A stretch of DNA of 33,118 nt from assembly GCF_015163655.1 (NCBI RefSeq), contig NZ_JADEUF010000036.1, forward strand, positions 1 through 33,118. The letters run 5' to 3'. This DNA comes from Xenorhabdus griffiniae (lineage in GTDB: Bacteria; Pseudomonadota; Gammaproteobacteria; Enterobacterales; Enterobacteriaceae). Below are positions 18,629-28,994 of this stretch, in pieces; position 1 is the stretch's first letter, and each line of letters begins with the position of its first letter. Position numbers and translations under genes: made by a program. The notes beneath the pieces are model-generated. The model worked only from the letters and a program-made list of their open reading frames with translations, ran no database searches and was not told the origin of the DNA.

Positions 18629-20509
18629 TTATTCAAGTTGACCGAATTTAATATCCGCATCATCACGTAAATTCATTATTAGTGACTCCAGCATGATATT
18701 ACCGGTCTGATACTGGTAACCCGCCATATATTGTTTGAGCAGATCCTCGGTAACAGATCCAGGAACAACTTTGTCCAATTGGATCAGCACAGCGTTACCA
18801 AGTTCATCTTGAGCTAATCCATATACCGGCTTACCCTCTTTAGGATGAGGTAAAGTGAATGCCACATCAGCAGCCTGATTAGTTTGTGGCAGATGTTTTA
18901 TCACAGTAGGTTGCTCGAACTGAATTCCCGCGGCTTTCAATGCTTGCTCACCTTTGCCTGCTTTCAGGGCAGTCAGTAGTTTTTCACTTTCAATCTGAAG
19001 TTGTTTTTCTGCTTTCTGGCGTTTCACCAATTCAGTCACTTCAGGTTTAGCCTGTTCAAACGACTGGACTGTCTCAGGCTTAACATTGTCAACACGCAGA
19101 ATAAAAGCTCTATCGCCTTCAACTGAAATGACATCAGAGTTAATTCCTGTCGCACCTTTATCATCAATCAAATTGCCAGAGAAAATAGCTTGAACAACTT
19201 GGTTGAAATTAATATCAGAGGGAACGTGATCGCGATCAAACCAGTCGGTAGTCACAGCTTGATAACCTGCCGCTTTTTCTGCTGCTGCCAAAGACTCATT
19301 ATCATTAGCTGCAGCATCACTCACTTTCCGCTGTAATGCATAGAAAGCATCAACCGCTTTTTCCTGCTTAACAATTTTTTCTATTTCCGAACGCACATCC
19401 GCCAGCGGTTTGACTTCTTGAGGCTTAATATCATCTAAACGGAAAATGGCATATCCATTAGACAATTTAACCACATTGGAAAGTTGTCCTTTCTGGATCA
19501 AATTCGCTGATTTAAGCTCAATCGGTAGAGAGTTTTCTTCCATCCACCCCAAATCTCCCCCTTTTTGTGCAGAAAATTTGTCCGTCGATTTTTCTGATGC
19601 CAATTGACTAAAATCAGCCCCTTTTTTTAACTCATCCAAAACCGATTTAGCGACAGACTCTGAATCCAGTTGAATAAAACTATACTTCTTCTGCTCAGGT
19701 TTAGTGTATTTCACCAAGTTGCTTTTATAATATTTTTCAATATCAGCATCAGATACAGTGACATCTTTCAGTTCATTGGTAGCATCCATTTTGATATAAC
19801 TGACTTTCACTTTTTCTGGCACAGTGAAATGCTGACTATTTGCGTCATAGTATTTTTTCAGCTCTTCATCAGTAACTGTTTGTTTCTCTTCAATTGACTT
19901 CAATTCAAGAGTCGCAAAACGCACGGTCCTTTCTTGCAGAAGTAAGGCTACTTCCTGTTTTATTTCTGGCGGTAACGCAATTTCCGCCCCGATAACAGCT
20001 TGCTTCAATTGACGATTAATCAGTTCCTGACGAACCTGTTCCGCAAAATTTTCAGGGCTGATGTTTGAATGAGCAAGCCAGTTTAAATACTCCTGATATT
20101 TGTTGTTATCAAATTGGCCATCAGTCTGGAGAAACGGTAGGTTACGTATTTCCTGTGCAACTTGATTATCGCTTGCTGATAAACCCAGCTTACGGGCATA
20201 TTGTTCAATCAAAGTGGCATTGATAAGTCTCTCCAATGATTGGCGCCGAAGCTGCTGTAGCATCTGTTCATCGCTTAACAAAGTTGAGAATTCATCTCCC
20301 AGCTTCTCCTGCTGAGCATTTTTTTCTTGCAAAAATGCCTGCTCTAGCTGAGCACGACTAATGGTTTGGCCATTCACTTTGGCAGCATAATTACCACTTT
20401 CGCTTGACAGGTAACCGGTTACCCCTGTCACCAGGAAAGTCAGGATAATTAGCGCCAATACAATTTTGAGCACAGGACCGTTCGCCGCCGTGCGTAGGTT
20501 GTCCATCAT
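18629..20509 (-). CDS. ppiD: PpiD, membrane-anchored periplasmic chaperone
   Basis: PpiD is anchored to the inner membrane near the SecYEG translocon and helps newly exported proteins fold. The product is 626 residues (E. coli 623). It starts MMDNLRTAANGPVLKIVLAL, with a single membrane helix at about residues 16-34 and the rest periplasmic. The first chaperone helices (SurA-like) follow, then an inactive-type parvulin domain around residues 275-365 (GADFSQLASEKSTDKFSAQK, GGDLGWMEENSLP), then a C-terminal chaperone part. In E. coli its isomerase activity is weak or absent. It is separated from hupB by a terminator. Confidence 0.96.
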   Translation of the reverse strand: MMDNLRTAANGPVLKIVLALIILTFLVTGVTGYLSSESGNYAAKVNGQTISRAQLEQAFLQEKNAQQEKLGDEFSTLLSDEQMLQQLRRQSLERLINATLIEQYARKLGLSASDNQVAQEIRNLPFLQTDGQFDNNKYQEYLNWLAHSNISPENFAEQVRQELINRQLKQAVIGAEIALPPEIKQEVALLLQERTVRFATLELKSIEEKQTVTDEELKKYYDANSQHFTVPEKVKVSYIKMDATNELKDVTVSDADIEKYYKSNLVKYTKPEQKKYSFIQLDSESVAKSVLDELKKGADFSQLASEKSTDKFSAQKGGDLGWMEENSLPIELKSANLIQKGQLSNVVKLSNGYAIFRLDDIKPQEVKPLADVRSEIEKIVKQEKAVDAFYALQRKVSDAAANDNESLAAAEKAAGYQAVTTDWFDRDHVPSDINFNQVVQAIFSGNLIDDKGATGINSDVISVEGDRAFILRVDNVKPETVQSFEQAKPEVTELVKRQKAEKQLQIESEKLLTALKAGKGEQALKAAGIQFEQPTVIKHLPQTNQAADVAFTLPHPKEGKPVYGLAQDELGNAVLIQLDKVVPGSVTEDLLKQYMAGYQYQTGNIMLESLIMNLRDDADIKFGQLE

Positions 20510-20573
20510 AAAGACGTAAAACTCCGCTTTAGTGAAAAAGAAACTGTCATATTACGACAATTCAAACGCTAAG

Positions 20574-20606
20574 AGAAAAAAAGCGCACCAATCAATTGAT
20601 GCGCTT
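20574..20606 (-). terminator. Intrinsic terminator after hupB
   Basis: On the minus strand AAGCGCA pairs with TGCGCTT around a 12-base loop holding TCAATTGA, followed by a run of T. It lies 78 bases after the hupB stop. Confidence 0.85.
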
Positions 20607-20683
20607 ATATTCTAGCCTATCAACAAGCCCCAGTCAGTTGAAGTTTATTGCAATCACAAAAACCAGGGCCTGCTGTCTGCTTA

Positions 20684-20959
20684 TTAGCCATTAACAGCGT
20701 CTTTTAACCCCTTCCCAGCTCGGAAAGCAGGTACTTTTGCTGCTGCGATCTTGATTTCCTTGCCTGTCTGAGGGTTGCGTCCTGTACGCGCAGCACGCTC
20801 ACGTACAGTAAACGTACCAAACCCCACTAAAACGACATCATCACCTTTTTTCAATGCACCAGATACGGAAGAAATGAATGCATCTACTACACGTCCGGCT
20901 GCTGCCTTAGAGAGGTTGGCATCAGCAGCAATTTTGTCGATCAGTTGTGACTTATTCAC
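20684..20959 (-). CDS. hupB: HU-beta, nucleoid protein
   Basis: HU-beta is one half of the HU dimer that bends and compacts DNA. The start is the GTG at 20957-20959 ([20 protein letters not shown]), as in E. coli hupB; an ATG five codons upstream would add MGMIS, not present in the family. The product is 91 residues (E. coli 90). The DNA-binding beta-arm signature [20 protein letters not shown] is intact, with the Arg-Asn-Pro intercalation motif. It lies between lon and ppiD, as in E. coli. Confidence 0.97.
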   Translation of the reverse strand: MNKSQLIDKIAADANLSKAAAGRVVDAFISSVSGALKKGDDVVLVGFGTFTVRERAARTGRNPQTGKEIKIAAAKVPAFRAGKGLKDAVNG

Positions 20960-21122
20960 GCTTATCATCCCCATTTTAGTATTACTTTTGTAACGGAAAC
21001 CGATTTACAACAGATAACACGACAGTTATGCCGTCATATCAATCCTTTTCCAGTATTAGCAAGAAATCATGGAACAGCAAAATTTTTAATCAGATAATTA
21101 GACTAATCTAACTTAATGACAC

Positions 21123-21160
21123 AAAAAAAGGCTGGCAAGCCTGAATGTACTCACCAACCT
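21123..21160 (-). terminator. Intrinsic terminator after lon
   Basis: On the minus strand AGGTTGG pairs with CCAGCCT (one G-U) and is followed by seven T. An alternative inner stem, GGCT-TGCC-AGCC, is also directly before the T-run. It lies 31 bases past the lon stop. Confidence 0.85.
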
Positions 21161-21191
21161 GAATTTTATACACAGTTTTTGAGTTAGCTCA

Positions 21192-23546
21192 CTATTTTAG
21201 TGATACTACTTCTGCGCCAAATACGGGTTCCTGCAAAGCGATAGATAAAACATCTTCTATACGTTTAACGGGATGGATCTCCAGATCTTGGATCACATTC
21301 TGTGGGATCTCTTCTAGATCTCGCTTATTGTCATCTGGGATCAGAACCGTTTTAATTCCCCCACGATGTGCTGCCAACAGTTTCTCTTTCAAACCACCGA
21401 TTGGCAGAACTAAACCACGCAGAGTAATTTCCCCTGTCATGGCTACGTCAGCACGAACTGGATTACCCGTCAGGCAAGAAACCAACGCTGTGCACATTGC
21501 AATCCCCGCACTTGGGCCATCTTTTGGCGTTGCTCCTTCCGGTACATGAACATGAATATCACGTTTTTCATGGAAATCAGAGCTAATACCCAATTTATCA
21601 GCACGAGCACGAACAACGGTCAATGCCGCTTGGATGGATTCCTGCATCACTTCACCCAATGAACCGGTATAAGTCAATTTACCTTTACCTGGTACACTGG
21701 CTGTTTCAATCGTCAGCAAATCACCACCCACTTCTGTCCATGCCAGACCAGTTACCTGACCAACTCGATTTTCTGTATCAGCACGACCATAATCCACTTT
21801 CTGCACACCCAGATAATCTTTCAAGTTATCCGCATTAATTTCGATGTGCTTAAGTTTCTTATCCATCAGTAATGCTTTCACTGCTTTACGACACAATTTA
21901 GAGATTTCACGTTCCAAACTACGAACGCCAGCCTCACGAGTGTAATAACGGATAATGCCAATAATTGCACCATCATCGATAGTCAATTCGTCTTTCTTCA
22001 GCGCATTACGCTCGATCTGTTTTGGCAGCAGATGACGTTTGGCAATATTCAATTTTTCATCTTCGGTATAGCCCGATAGACGAATAACCTCCATCCGATC
22101 CAGCAATGGAGCAGGAATATTCATGGAATTAGATGTTGCCACGAACATCACATCGGAGAGATCGTAGTCAACTTCAAGGTAATGATCGTTAAATGCTACG
22201 TTTTGTTCAGGATCAAGCACTTCTAACAATGCTGAAGCCGGATCACCACGCATGTCAGATGACATTTTGTCGATTTCATCCAGCAAGAACAGTGGATTTT
22301 TAACCCCTACCTTGGACATTTTCTGAATTAATTTGCCCGGCATTGAGCCAATATAGGTACGACGATGTCCACGGATCTCCGCTTCATCACGTACTCCACC
22401 CAACGCCATACGCACATATTTACGCCCAGTTGCACGTGCGATAGAACGGCCCAATGAGGTTTTGCCCACACCAGGAGGTCCTACCAAACAAAGTATTGGC
22501 CCCTTAAGCTTGCTAACGCGGCTCTGTACCGCAAGATATTCAAGAATTCGCTCTTTGACACGCTCCAAACCATAATGGTCTATATCCAGCACTTCCTGAG
22601 CTTTTATTAAATCTTTCTTTACCTTGCTACGGGAAACCCAAGGAACTTGCACCATCCAGTCAATGTAACTACGAACAACCGTTGCTTCAGCCGACATCGG
22701 AGACATCATTTTTAATTTCTGCAATTCAGCTTCGGCTTTCTCGCGAGCCTCTTTCGGCATTTTCGCGTCTTCGATCTTACGTTTCAGCGTTTCATATTCA
22801 TCAGGTGCATCATCCATCTCACCCAATTCTTTCTGAATCGCTTTCATTTGCTCATTCAGGTAGTACTCGCGCTGGCTTTTTTCCATCTGTTTTTTAACGC
22901 GATTACGGATACGTTTTTCTACCTGTAACAGATCGATTTCTGATTCCATCATTGCTATCAGATATTCAATGCGTTCAACAACATTAGACATTTCTAAAAC
23001 TGTCTGCTTATCGTTGATTTTCAAAGGCATATGTGCAGCGATGGTATCGGCTAATTTTGCTGCATCTTCAATACTGTGCAACGAGGTCAATACTTCTGGC
23101 GGGATCTTTTTATTCAGTTTGACGTAACCTTCAAACTGGTTAATAACCGTTCTTACCAGAACTTCTTGCTCACGTTCATCAACGTCAGGGGATTCAGCGT
23201 ATTCAACTTGTGCATAGAAATACTCACCATTATCCGTCAACGTGGTAATGCGAGCACGCTGCAAGCCTTCAACCAGAACTTTTACTGTGCCATCTGGCAA
23301 TTTTAACATCTGTAAAATAGAAGCCACTGTACCTACGGAAAAAAGATCATTCACTCCCGGCTCATCAGTAGATGCTTCTTTTTGCGCGACCAACATGACT
23401 TGTTTGTCATGTTCCATTGCTGCTTCCAGGCAATGAATCGACTTCTCACGCCCAACAAACAGAGGGATCACCATATGTGGATAAACCACTACATCGCGCA
23501 AAGGCAATACAGGGATTTCTATGCGTTCAGAACGCTCAGGATTCAT
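21192..23546 (-). CDS. lon: Lon ATP-dependent protease
   Basis: Lon is a hexameric cytoplasmic AAA+ serine protease that removes misfolded proteins and regulators such as SulA and RcsA. The product is 784 residues, identical in length to E. coli and nearly identical in sequence. In order: the N-terminal substrate domain, a coiled coil around residues 210-280 ([20 protein letters not shown]), the AAA+ module with Walker [10 protein letters not shown] near 356 and Walker [11 protein letters not shown], and the protease domain. The Ser in [11 protein letters not shown] (E. coli Ser679) and the Lys in [14 protein letters not shown] (Lys722) form the catalytic dyad. GAGAGAG precedes the ATG. Confidence 0.98.
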   Translation of the reverse strand: MNPERSERIEIPVLPLRDVVVYPHMVIPLFVGREKSIHCLEAAMEHDKQVMLVAQKEASTDEPGVNDLFSVGTVASILQMLKLPDGTVKVLVEGLQRARITTLTDNGEYFYAQVEYAESPDVDEREQEVLVRTVINQFEGYVKLNKKIPPEVLTSLHSIEDAAKLADTIAAHMPLKINDKQTVLEMSNVVERIEYLIAMMESEIDLLQVEKRIRNRVKKQMEKSQREYYLNEQMKAIQKELGEMDDAPDEYETLKRKIEDAKMPKEAREKAEAELQKLKMMSPMSAEATVVRSYIDWMVQVPWVSRSKVKKDLIKAQEVLDIDHYGLERVKERILEYLAVQSRVSKLKGPILCLVGPPGVGKTSLGRSIARATGRKYVRMALGGVRDEAEIRGHRRTYIGSMPGKLIQKMSKVGVKNPLFLLDEIDKMSSDMRGDPASALLEVLDPEQNVAFNDHYLEVDYDLSDVMFVATSNSMNIPAPLLDRMEVIRLSGYTEDEKLNIAKRHLLPKQIERNALKKDELTIDDGAIIGIIRYYTREAGVRSLEREISKLCRKAVKALLMDKKLKHIEINADNLKDYLGVQKVDYGRADTENRVGQVTGLAWTEVGGDLLTIETASVPGKGKLTYTGSLGEVMQESIQAALTVVRARADKLGISSDFHEKRDIHVHVPEGATPKDGPSAGIAMCTALVSCLTGNPVRADVAMTGEITLRGLVLPIGGLKEKLLAAHRGGIKTVLIPDDNKRDLEEIPQNVIQDLEIHPVKRIEDVLSIALQEPVFGAEVVSLK

Positions 23547-23586
23547 AGAGCTCTCTCTTCGTTTAGCTTTCGCCAGTTTTAGGAAT

Positions 23587-23610
23587 CTCGTGAAACACGG
23601 TTTTCACGAG
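23587..23610 (-). promoter_or_regulatory. Stem-loop in the lon 5' untranslated region
   Basis: A perfect 9-bp stem, CTCGTGAAA with TTTCACGAG, closes a 6-base loop. It lies between the sigma-32-type promoter and the lon ATG, 40 bases before the start codon. It does not cover the ribosome site. It is stronger than anything I recall at this place in E. coli; function unknown. Confidence 0.55.
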
Positions 23611-23633
23611 TTTCACTTCAAAGAATATAAAAT

Positions 23634-23662
23634 ATATGGGGACAGGAATCTGACATTCAATA
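23634..23662 (-). promoter_or_regulatory. Sigma-32 (heat-shock) promoter of lon
   Basis: On the minus strand a -35-like TTGAAT is followed after 13 bases by CCCCATAT, the heat-shock -10 element. Both elements match the E. coli lon heat-shock promoter as I recall it. Expected start is about 80 bases upstream of the ATG. Confidence 0.85.
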
Positions 23663-23673
23663 GCCTATACCGG

Positions 23674-23711
23674 CAAAAAACAAATGAGGGAGAATCCCTC
23701 ATTTGTTTTTT
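23674..23711 (-). terminator. Intrinsic terminator after clpX
   Basis: CAAATGAGGGA pairs with a near-perfect complement ending CCCTCATTTG and is followed by six T on the minus strand and six on the plus strand. It separates clpX from the lon promoter and may work in both directions. Confidence 0.9.
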
Positions 23712-23752
23712 CAATGCGTATTGATAATCGGTGCTTCCTATACCCCATTTCT

Positions 23753-25024
23753 TCACTCACCAGAAACTTGAGCATCCGGCTTGCTATATATCAATAATGG
23801 TGCGGAATTATCTTCAACAACCGTTTCATCAACGACAACTTTCTCTACATGTTCCATCGATGGCAGATCGTACATGGTATCCAGTAAAACATCTTCAACA
23901 ATTGAACGAAGACCACGAGCACCCGTTTTACGTGCCATTGCTTTTTTCGCTATGGCAGTCAATGCTTCTTTTCTGAACTCCAGTTCAACACCCTCAAGGT
24001 TAAACAGGGCCTGATACTGTTTGGTCAGCGCATTTTTCGGTTCCTGTAGGATCTGGATCAGCGCTTCTTCATTAAGTTCAGTCAACGTTGCCACGACAGG
24101 CAGACGACCAATGAATTCGGGAATTAACCCAAATTTAATCAAATCTTCTGGTTCAACCTCAGACAGCAATTCACCTTCTGTGGCTTTCTCTGATTCGCCC
24201 CTAACTGTAGCACTAAAACCGATACCTGAACTGACATTCAAACGCTGGCTGACAACTTTATCCAAACCGGCAAATGCACCGCCGCAGATAAACAGAATTT
24301 TGGAAGTATCAACTTGCAAGAATTCCTGCTGTGGATGTTTACGCCCACCTTGAGGAGGAACCGCTGCCACAGTGCCTTCAATCAGTTTCAACAGGGCCTG
24401 CTGAACCCCTTCTCCTGACACATCGCGAGTAATTGATGGGTTATCAGATTTACGGGAAATCTTATCTATTTCATCAATATACACGATACCACGTTGTGCT
24501 TTCTGCACATCGTAGTCACATTTTTGCAGAAGTTTCTGGATAATATTTTCTACATCTTCCCCAACATAACCCGCTTCGGTTAATGTCGTGGCGTCAGCCA
24601 TAGTAAACGGAACGTCTAAATAGCGAGCTAATGTCTCTGCCAACAACGTCTTACCGCTACCTGTCGGGCCAATCAACAGAATATTACTTTTGCCGAGTTC
24701 CACACCGTTAGTGGTGTCACCATTACGTAACCTCTTGTAATGGTTATAAACCGCAACTGCTAACACTTTCTTCGCGGTTTCCTGACCGATAACATAATCG
24801 TCCAGATGTTGGCGAATTTCATGAGGAGTAGGCAATGTGCTACGCTCACGATGTGGTACCAGCTCTTTAATTTCTTCGCGAATGATATCGTTACATAAAT
24901 CGACACATTCATCGCAGATATACACTGACGGACCGGCTATTAATTTCCGTACTTCATGTTGGCTTTTCCCGCAGAAAGAGCAATACAGCAGCTTTCCTGA
25001 ACCGTCTTTGCGCTTATCTGTCAT
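23753..25024 (-). CDS. clpX: ClpX, AAA+ unfoldase of ClpXP
   Basis: ClpX unfolds tagged substrates (for example ssrA-tagged proteins) and feeds them to ClpP. The product is 423 residues (E. coli 424). The N-terminal zinc domain has Cys15, Cys18, Cys37 and Cys40 ([18 protein letters not shown]). Walker A GPTGSGKT is at 119-126, the pore-1 loop GYVGED at 152-157, Walker B VYIDEID at 181-187, and the ClpP-docking IGF tripeptide at 268-270. The sensor-2 [10 protein letters not shown] is present. It lies downstream of clpP with a 144-bp gap, which is short enough for a common transcript. Confidence 0.98.
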   Translation of the reverse strand: MTDKRKDGSGKLLYCSFCGKSQHEVRKLIAGPSVYICDECVDLCNDIIREEIKELVPHRERSTLPTPHEIRQHLDDYVIGQETAKKVLAVAVYNHYKRLRNGDTTNGVELGKSNILLIGPTGSGKTLLAETLARYLDVPFTMADATTLTEAGYVGEDVENIIQKLLQKCDYDVQKAQRGIVYIDEIDKISRKSDNPSITRDVSGEGVQQALLKLIEGTVAAVPPQGGRKHPQQEFLQVDTSKILFICGGAFAGLDKVVSQRLNVSSGIGFSATVRGESEKATEGELLSEVEPEDLIKFGLIPEFIGRLPVVATLTELNEEALIQILQEPKNALTKQYQALFNLEGVELEFRKEALTAIAKKAMARKTGARGLRSIVEDVLLDTMYDLPSMEHVEKVVVDETVVEDNSAPLLIYSKPDAQVSGE

Positions 25025-25168
25025 CAGTCAACCTCACTTTATGAACTGTTATCCCAGTTTGTCCGGCATAACAGAAAAAACGCTATTACTCCGCCTAGTT
25101 TGGCGTCAACATCAAGAAACGCTTAGAGAAAAGGCTAGCATCGGAGTAATAAAGTAATTAATTAATAA

Positions 25169-25792
25169 TTAGCTGCGCTGGGTGAATATACTATCAACCA
25201 ACCCGTATTCTACGGATTCTTCGGCTGACAAGAAACGATCGCGTTCTGTATCCTTAACGATCTTCTCAAGTGGCTGTCCGGTATGTTTCGCCATCAATTC
25301 GTTCATACGCGCTTTAACCTTGAGGATTTCCTGCGCATGGATCTCAATATCAGTCGCCTGTCCCTGGAAACCACCTAATGGCTGGTGAATCATAACTCTG
25401 GAATTCGGCAGACAGAAACGCTTCCCTTCAGCTCCAGCGGTCAGCAGGAATGCTCCCATAGAACAGGCCTGCCCCATACAAATAGTGCTCACATCTGGTT
25501 TGATAAACTGCATCGTGTCATAAATAGACATGCCTGCCGTAATAACCCCACCAGGTGAGTTGATATATAAATGAATATCTTTTTCTGGGTTTTCTGCTTC
25601 CAAGAATAGCATTTGGGCAACGATCAAGTTCGCCATATGATCTTCAACAGGCCCAGTCAGAAAAATAATACGATCCTTTAATAAGCGGGAGAAGATATCA
25701 AATGCACGTTCGCCACGTGCTGTTTGTTCAACCACCATCGGCACCAAAGACATGTTAGGTGCATATTGATCTTGCTTGCCACTGTATGACAT
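25169..25792 (-). CDS. clpP: ClpP protease subunit
   Basis: ClpP forms the 14-mer serine-protease chamber used by ClpX and ClpA. The product is 207 residues, the same length as the E. coli precursor. The catalytic triad is Ser111 ([11 protein letters not shown]), His136 (VMIHQPLGG) and Asp185 (DTERDRFLS). The first ~14 residues (ending APNM before [10 protein letters not shown]) are the self-cleaved propeptide. Conserved [16 protein letters not shown] and YINSPGG are present. It lies between tig and clpX, as in E. coli. Confidence 0.98.
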   Translation of the reverse strand: MSYSGKQDQYAPNMSLVPMVVEQTARGERAFDIFSRLLKDRIIFLTGPVEDHMANLIVAQMLFLEAENPEKDIHLYINSPGGVITAGMSIYDTMQFIKPDVSTICMGQACSMGAFLLTAGAEGKRFCLPNSRVMIHQPLGGFQGQATDIEIHAQEILKVKARMNELMAKHTGQPLEKIVKDTERDRFLSAEESVEYGLVDSIFTQRS

Positions 25793-25971
25793 TTCCGTCT
25801 CCTAATCGAACTCACGCTGGTGCCATTCATAACTGATTCTACTTGAGATAAGCGATGATGACCATGATCCAAAGTTAACTCACAAGGGGGCTTTTCCCCT
25901 TTAAAAAGTAGTAAGTTCTTACATAATAGTAAGAAAGGATATGAGGTTAAATCTGTTTTTTTCAAGAACAA

Positions 25972-26003
25972 TAAAAAAACCCGCAAGCATAGCCTGCGGG
26001 TTT
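25972..26003 (-). terminator. Intrinsic terminator after tig
   Basis: On the minus strand AACCCGCA pairs with TGCGGGTT around an 8-9-base loop, followed by a run of seven T. It lies 61 bases after the tig stop and upstream of clpP. Confidence 0.92.
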
Positions 26004-26063
26004 ACTTCGATTCACTTCATTGAGAGTGAGGTTTCATCATCTCAGGCAATCAATAAATGAAAC

Positions 26064-27368
26064 TTATGCCAATTGATTTTGATTCATCAATTCATTGAAG
26101 CCAGTTTCTTTTTCAGAAACTTTTGCTTTGCTCAGAACAAGTTCAACAGCCTGCTCTTCCAGAGCAATGTTGCGAATGCTGTTCATCATTTCTTTATTTT
26201 TGCTGTAGTACTCAACAACTTCTTTTGGATCTTCATAAGCTGCAGCCATCTCTTCGATCAACGCAGTAACGCGATCTTCTTCGACTTTCAGCTCATTGCT
26301 GCTGATAACTTCGCCTAACAGCAAACCAACAACAACGCGGCGTTTAGCTTGCTCTTCGAACAGTTCACGTGGCAGTTCCAGAGCTTGTTTTTCACTACCG
26401 CCAAAACGCTGAGCAGCTTGACGACGCAATACATCAATTTCACTGTCAACAACAGCCGCAGGAACTTCAATTTCGTTAGCCTTAACCAGACCATCCAAAA
26501 CCTGAGTTTTGATGTTGCTGCGAACAGCATTTTTCAGTTCACGTTCCATGTTCTTGCGAACTTCGGCACGCAAACCGTCAACAGAACTATCAGCAATACC
26601 AAAACGCTTGATAAACTCTTCAGTCAGCTCTGGCAGTTCACGCTGTTCAACTTTTTTCAAGTTGATCACGAACTTCGCCGCTTTACCTTTCAGATTTTCT
26701 GCATGGTAATCTTCTGGGAAAGTCACATCGATAGTAAATTCTTCGCCTGCTTTGTGACCAACGATACCATCTTCAAAACCTGGGATCATACGGCCCTGGC
26801 CCATTGCCAGAACGAAATCAGTTGATTTACCGCCTTCGAACTCTTCACCATCAATGGAGCCAGTGAAATCAACAGTGACACGATCTTCCGTAGCCGCTGC
26901 TTCATCGGTTTCTTTCCAATCTGCCTGCTGTTTACGCAGCGTGTCCAGCATGTTGTCAACGTCTGCATCTTTTACTTCAACAACAGGTTTTTCAACTTCG
27001 ATCTCTTCCAGACCTTTCAGTTCAATTTCTGGATAAACTTCAAATTCAACTGCGTAAGTGAAGTCTTCACCTTCTTTAAACTGTTCAGGCTTGTAGCTTG
27101 GTGCACCTGCTGGATTGATTTTCTGCTCAATGATCGCATTGATGAAATTGCGCTGCATCAGATCACCCAGAACATCCTGAAGAACAGAAGCGCCATAACG
27201 CTGCTTAACGATCTTCATTGGCACTTTGCCTTTACGAAAGCCGTCGATACGGACTTTCTTTGCTACATTAACCAGTTCACTGTCAACTGCTTTTTCGATA
27301 TCGGCAGCAGGAACGGTGATTGACACACGACGCCCAAGGCCTTGAGTGGTTTCAACAGAAACTTGCAT
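26064..27368 (-). CDS. tig: Trigger factor, ribosome-bound chaperone
   Basis: Trigger factor binds ribosomal protein L23 at the exit tunnel and shields nascent chains. The product is 434 residues (E. coli 432). The ribosome-docking signature GFRKGKVP is at 43-50. The FKBP-type prolyl isomerase domain follows around residues 150-245 ([40 protein letters not shown]). The C-terminal helical arms form the rest. GAGGTAACAAG lies upstream of the ATG as a ribosome site. Hydrophilic C-terminal tail ends in [10 protein letters not shown]. Confidence 0.98.
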   Translation of the reverse strand: MQVSVETTQGLGRRVSITVPAADIEKAVDSELVNVAKKVRIDGFRKGKVPMKIVKQRYGASVLQDVLGDLMQRNFINAIIEQKINPAGAPSYKPEQFKEGEDFTYAVEFEVYPEIELKGLEEIEVEKPVVEVKDADVDNMLDTLRKQQADWKETDEAAATEDRVTVDFTGSIDGEEFEGGKSTDFVLAMGQGRMIPGFEDGIVGHKAGEEFTIDVTFPEDYHAENLKGKAAKFVINLKKVEQRELPELTEEFIKRFGIADSSVDGLRAEVRKNMERELKNAVRSNIKTQVLDGLVKANEIEVPAAVVDSEIDVLRRQAAQRFGGSEKQALELPRELFEEQAKRRVVVGLLLGEVISSNELKVEEDRVTALIEEMAAAYEDPKEVVEYYSKNKEMMNSIRNIALEEQAVELVLSKAKVSEKETGFNELMNQNQLA

Positions 27369-27759
27369 CTTGTTACCTCAAAAAAATCATAGTGCTCGGT
27401 CAACTTCAGAATGGCTGCAAGGCTTAAAACAAGCTGATTGCAGTACTCTTTAAGAACCGGGGCGGTCGCATTTAAAAACCGAGAATCCCTGTGATCAGAA
27501 GCGTCCCGAAACCATTCTAAAAATTTAGACGCAGCATTATAGCGGCGCAGACAGTATGAGTCGAGAATTGCAGACAAAAGCATGCATGATTCGTTGACTT
27601 ATGTGATGAATGTTGCTCAATGACTACATCATAATTTTGTTTATGATGATACTGTTTAAGCAGTATGCATATAAATAAAAATACAGCCCGAAGGCTGTTA
27701 GTTAAGATTAAATCTGGATTAATAAAATAGAAACAAGCCTATGATTTTCTTTAGAAAAC
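27369..27759. other. tig-bolA intergenic region
   Basis: About 390 bases without a credible gene. The half next to bolA has the bolA terminator (27671-27698). The half next to tig (27369-27620) is expected to contain the tig promoter and a long leader. Short open frames on the minus strand here, such as 27263-27583, overlap the tig start and look like chance. Confidence 0.5.
27671..27698 (-). terminator. Intrinsic terminator after bolA
   Basis: On the minus strand ACAGCC-TTCG-GGCTGT forms a stem with a stable UUCG tetraloop, followed by ATTTTTATTT. It lies 62 bases after the bolA stop. Confidence 0.88.
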
Positions 27760-28083
27760 TCACAATCTTGATGTCGTTGTACTGCCACCACGACATGCGG
27801 GAGAAGCCAGAACAGTGTCTGCTAGTTCTGCCCACTCCTTTTCTGTATAAGTATGAAGTGCCAAAGCATGTACACCTTCCTCTAATTCTTTAGCCAAAAC
27901 GCTATATACTGAGCGATGGCGGCTAAGCATTCTTTGTTCAACAAATTCATTACTTATGATAACAATTTTAAAATGGCTTTCAGAACCCGCTGGCACATTG
28001 TGACGATAACTTTCATCGGTCACTTCCAGATGAGAAGGCTTAAATGCCGCCTGTAACTTTGTTTCTATTTCTTGACGAACCAT
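27760..28083 (-). CDS. bolA: BolA stress morphogen
   Basis: BolA is a small class II KH-like regulator that binds monothiol glutaredoxin through an iron-sulfur cluster and shapes cell morphology in stress. The product is 107 residues (E. coli 105). The core [20 protein letters not shown] is nearly identical to E. coli, as is [13 protein letters not shown] and [14 protein letters not shown]. Conserved His in LALHTYT and in RHR are candidate cluster ligands. The C-terminal tail (ASPACRGG) is conserved. It is divergent from yajG and has its own terminator. Confidence 0.96.
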   Translation of the reverse strand: MVRQEIETKLQAAFKPSHLEVTDESYRHNVPAGSESHFKIVIISNEFVEQRMLSRHRSVYSVLAKELEEGVHALALHTYTEKEWAELADTVLASPACRGGSTTTSRL

Positions 28084-28344
28084 CCCATTCTCCTAAATCA
28101 CCAAAGGTTATTTATCAACCACATCATTGATTTTAGATTATTTCCCATGATTTATAACATCGGAGTAACCCAATCTCATTAACAGAATTTGCGTCAGGTA
28201 TTTCTCACGATATTTCAAACCATGTTTCTATCATCAGGGATATGCCGCTATCCATGGCGATGCTATGATTATGGCGGTTTAAACTACGGTTTAAATTATC
28301 AGTATTAATATTGAATATCCGAATCTTGAATTGAGAAAACCTAC

Positions 28345-28923
28345 ATGCTAAAGAAAATATTTATTCCATTGATTACGCTTTTCTTTTTATCTGGCTGTGC
28401 AGATTCAGGCAACACATTAGCCATTCAGCCTAAAATTACCCTGCCTCCAGCAGATCCAACCATGAAAGCGATCACAGTCAGTATTAGTGGGGTCGACCAG
28501 CGTCAATCTCAAGCCCTGGCCCAAATTAATCGTGATGCGCGATTAGTTACCCTGGTTCCTTCCCGTGATTTACGCTTCTTACTACAAGAAGCGCTGGAAA
28601 AACAGATGGTGGCTCGCGGCTATATGATTGGCTCTCCCGCCAATGCCAATTTGCAGGTTGTCGTTAATCAACTCTACGCCAATGTGAAAGAAGGCAGTCT
28701 TCGTCATAATATTTCAGCCAAAGCGGAAATCTCTATCATTGCTTATGCTCAAGACGGTAGTAAACAAATCAAAAATTATCGTACCAGCTACAATACCCAG
28801 GGACCATTGGCCGCAACAAACACAAAAATTGCTGATGCAGTCAATACTGTCTTATCTGATGTGATCGCAGACATGGCTCAGGATGCGTCAATCAGCACCT
28901 TTATCAAACAAAACGTCCACTAA
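28345..28923 (+). CDS. yajG: YajG lipoprotein
   Basis: A 192-residue predicted lipoprotein with a signal ending in the lipobox FLSGC, so Cys18 should be lipidated. Residue 19 is Ala, not Asp, so outer-membrane sorting is expected. E. coli YajG is also 192 residues and is conserved next to ampG and bolA. Conserved parts are DARLVTLVPSRDLRFLLQEA, ARGYMIG and the repeated VNQLYANVKEGSLRHNI. Its biochemical role is not known; the constant link with ampG suggests a cell-wall or envelope function. It is 71 bases upstream of ampG and probably in the same operon. Confidence 0.93.
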   Translation: MLKKIFIPLITLFFLSGCADSGNTLAIQPKITLPPADPTMKAITVSISGVDQRQSQALAQINRDARLVTLVPSRDLRFLLQEALEKQMVARGYMIGSPANANLQVVVNQLYANVKEGSLRHNISAKAEISIIAYAQDGSKQIKNYRTSYNTQGPLAATNTKIADAVNTVLSDVIADMAQDASISTFIKQNVH

Positions 28924-28994
28924 CAGGATAATGTACAAACTTTCTGCCTAATTCTGACAAAATTAGATAGTATGCAGAAAGTTTTGGGAGGCCC

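Noticed and set aside
24021-24353. 110-codon plus-strand open frame
   Set aside because: Shadow of clpX on the opposite strand.
25678-25986. 102-codon minus-strand open frame upstream of clpP
   Set aside because: It overlaps the start of clpP in another frame and the tig terminator; no conserved sequence.
26349-26825. 158-codon plus-strand open frame
   Set aside because: Antisense to tig; Phe/Asn-rich translation typical of the complement of a Lys/Glu-rich gene.
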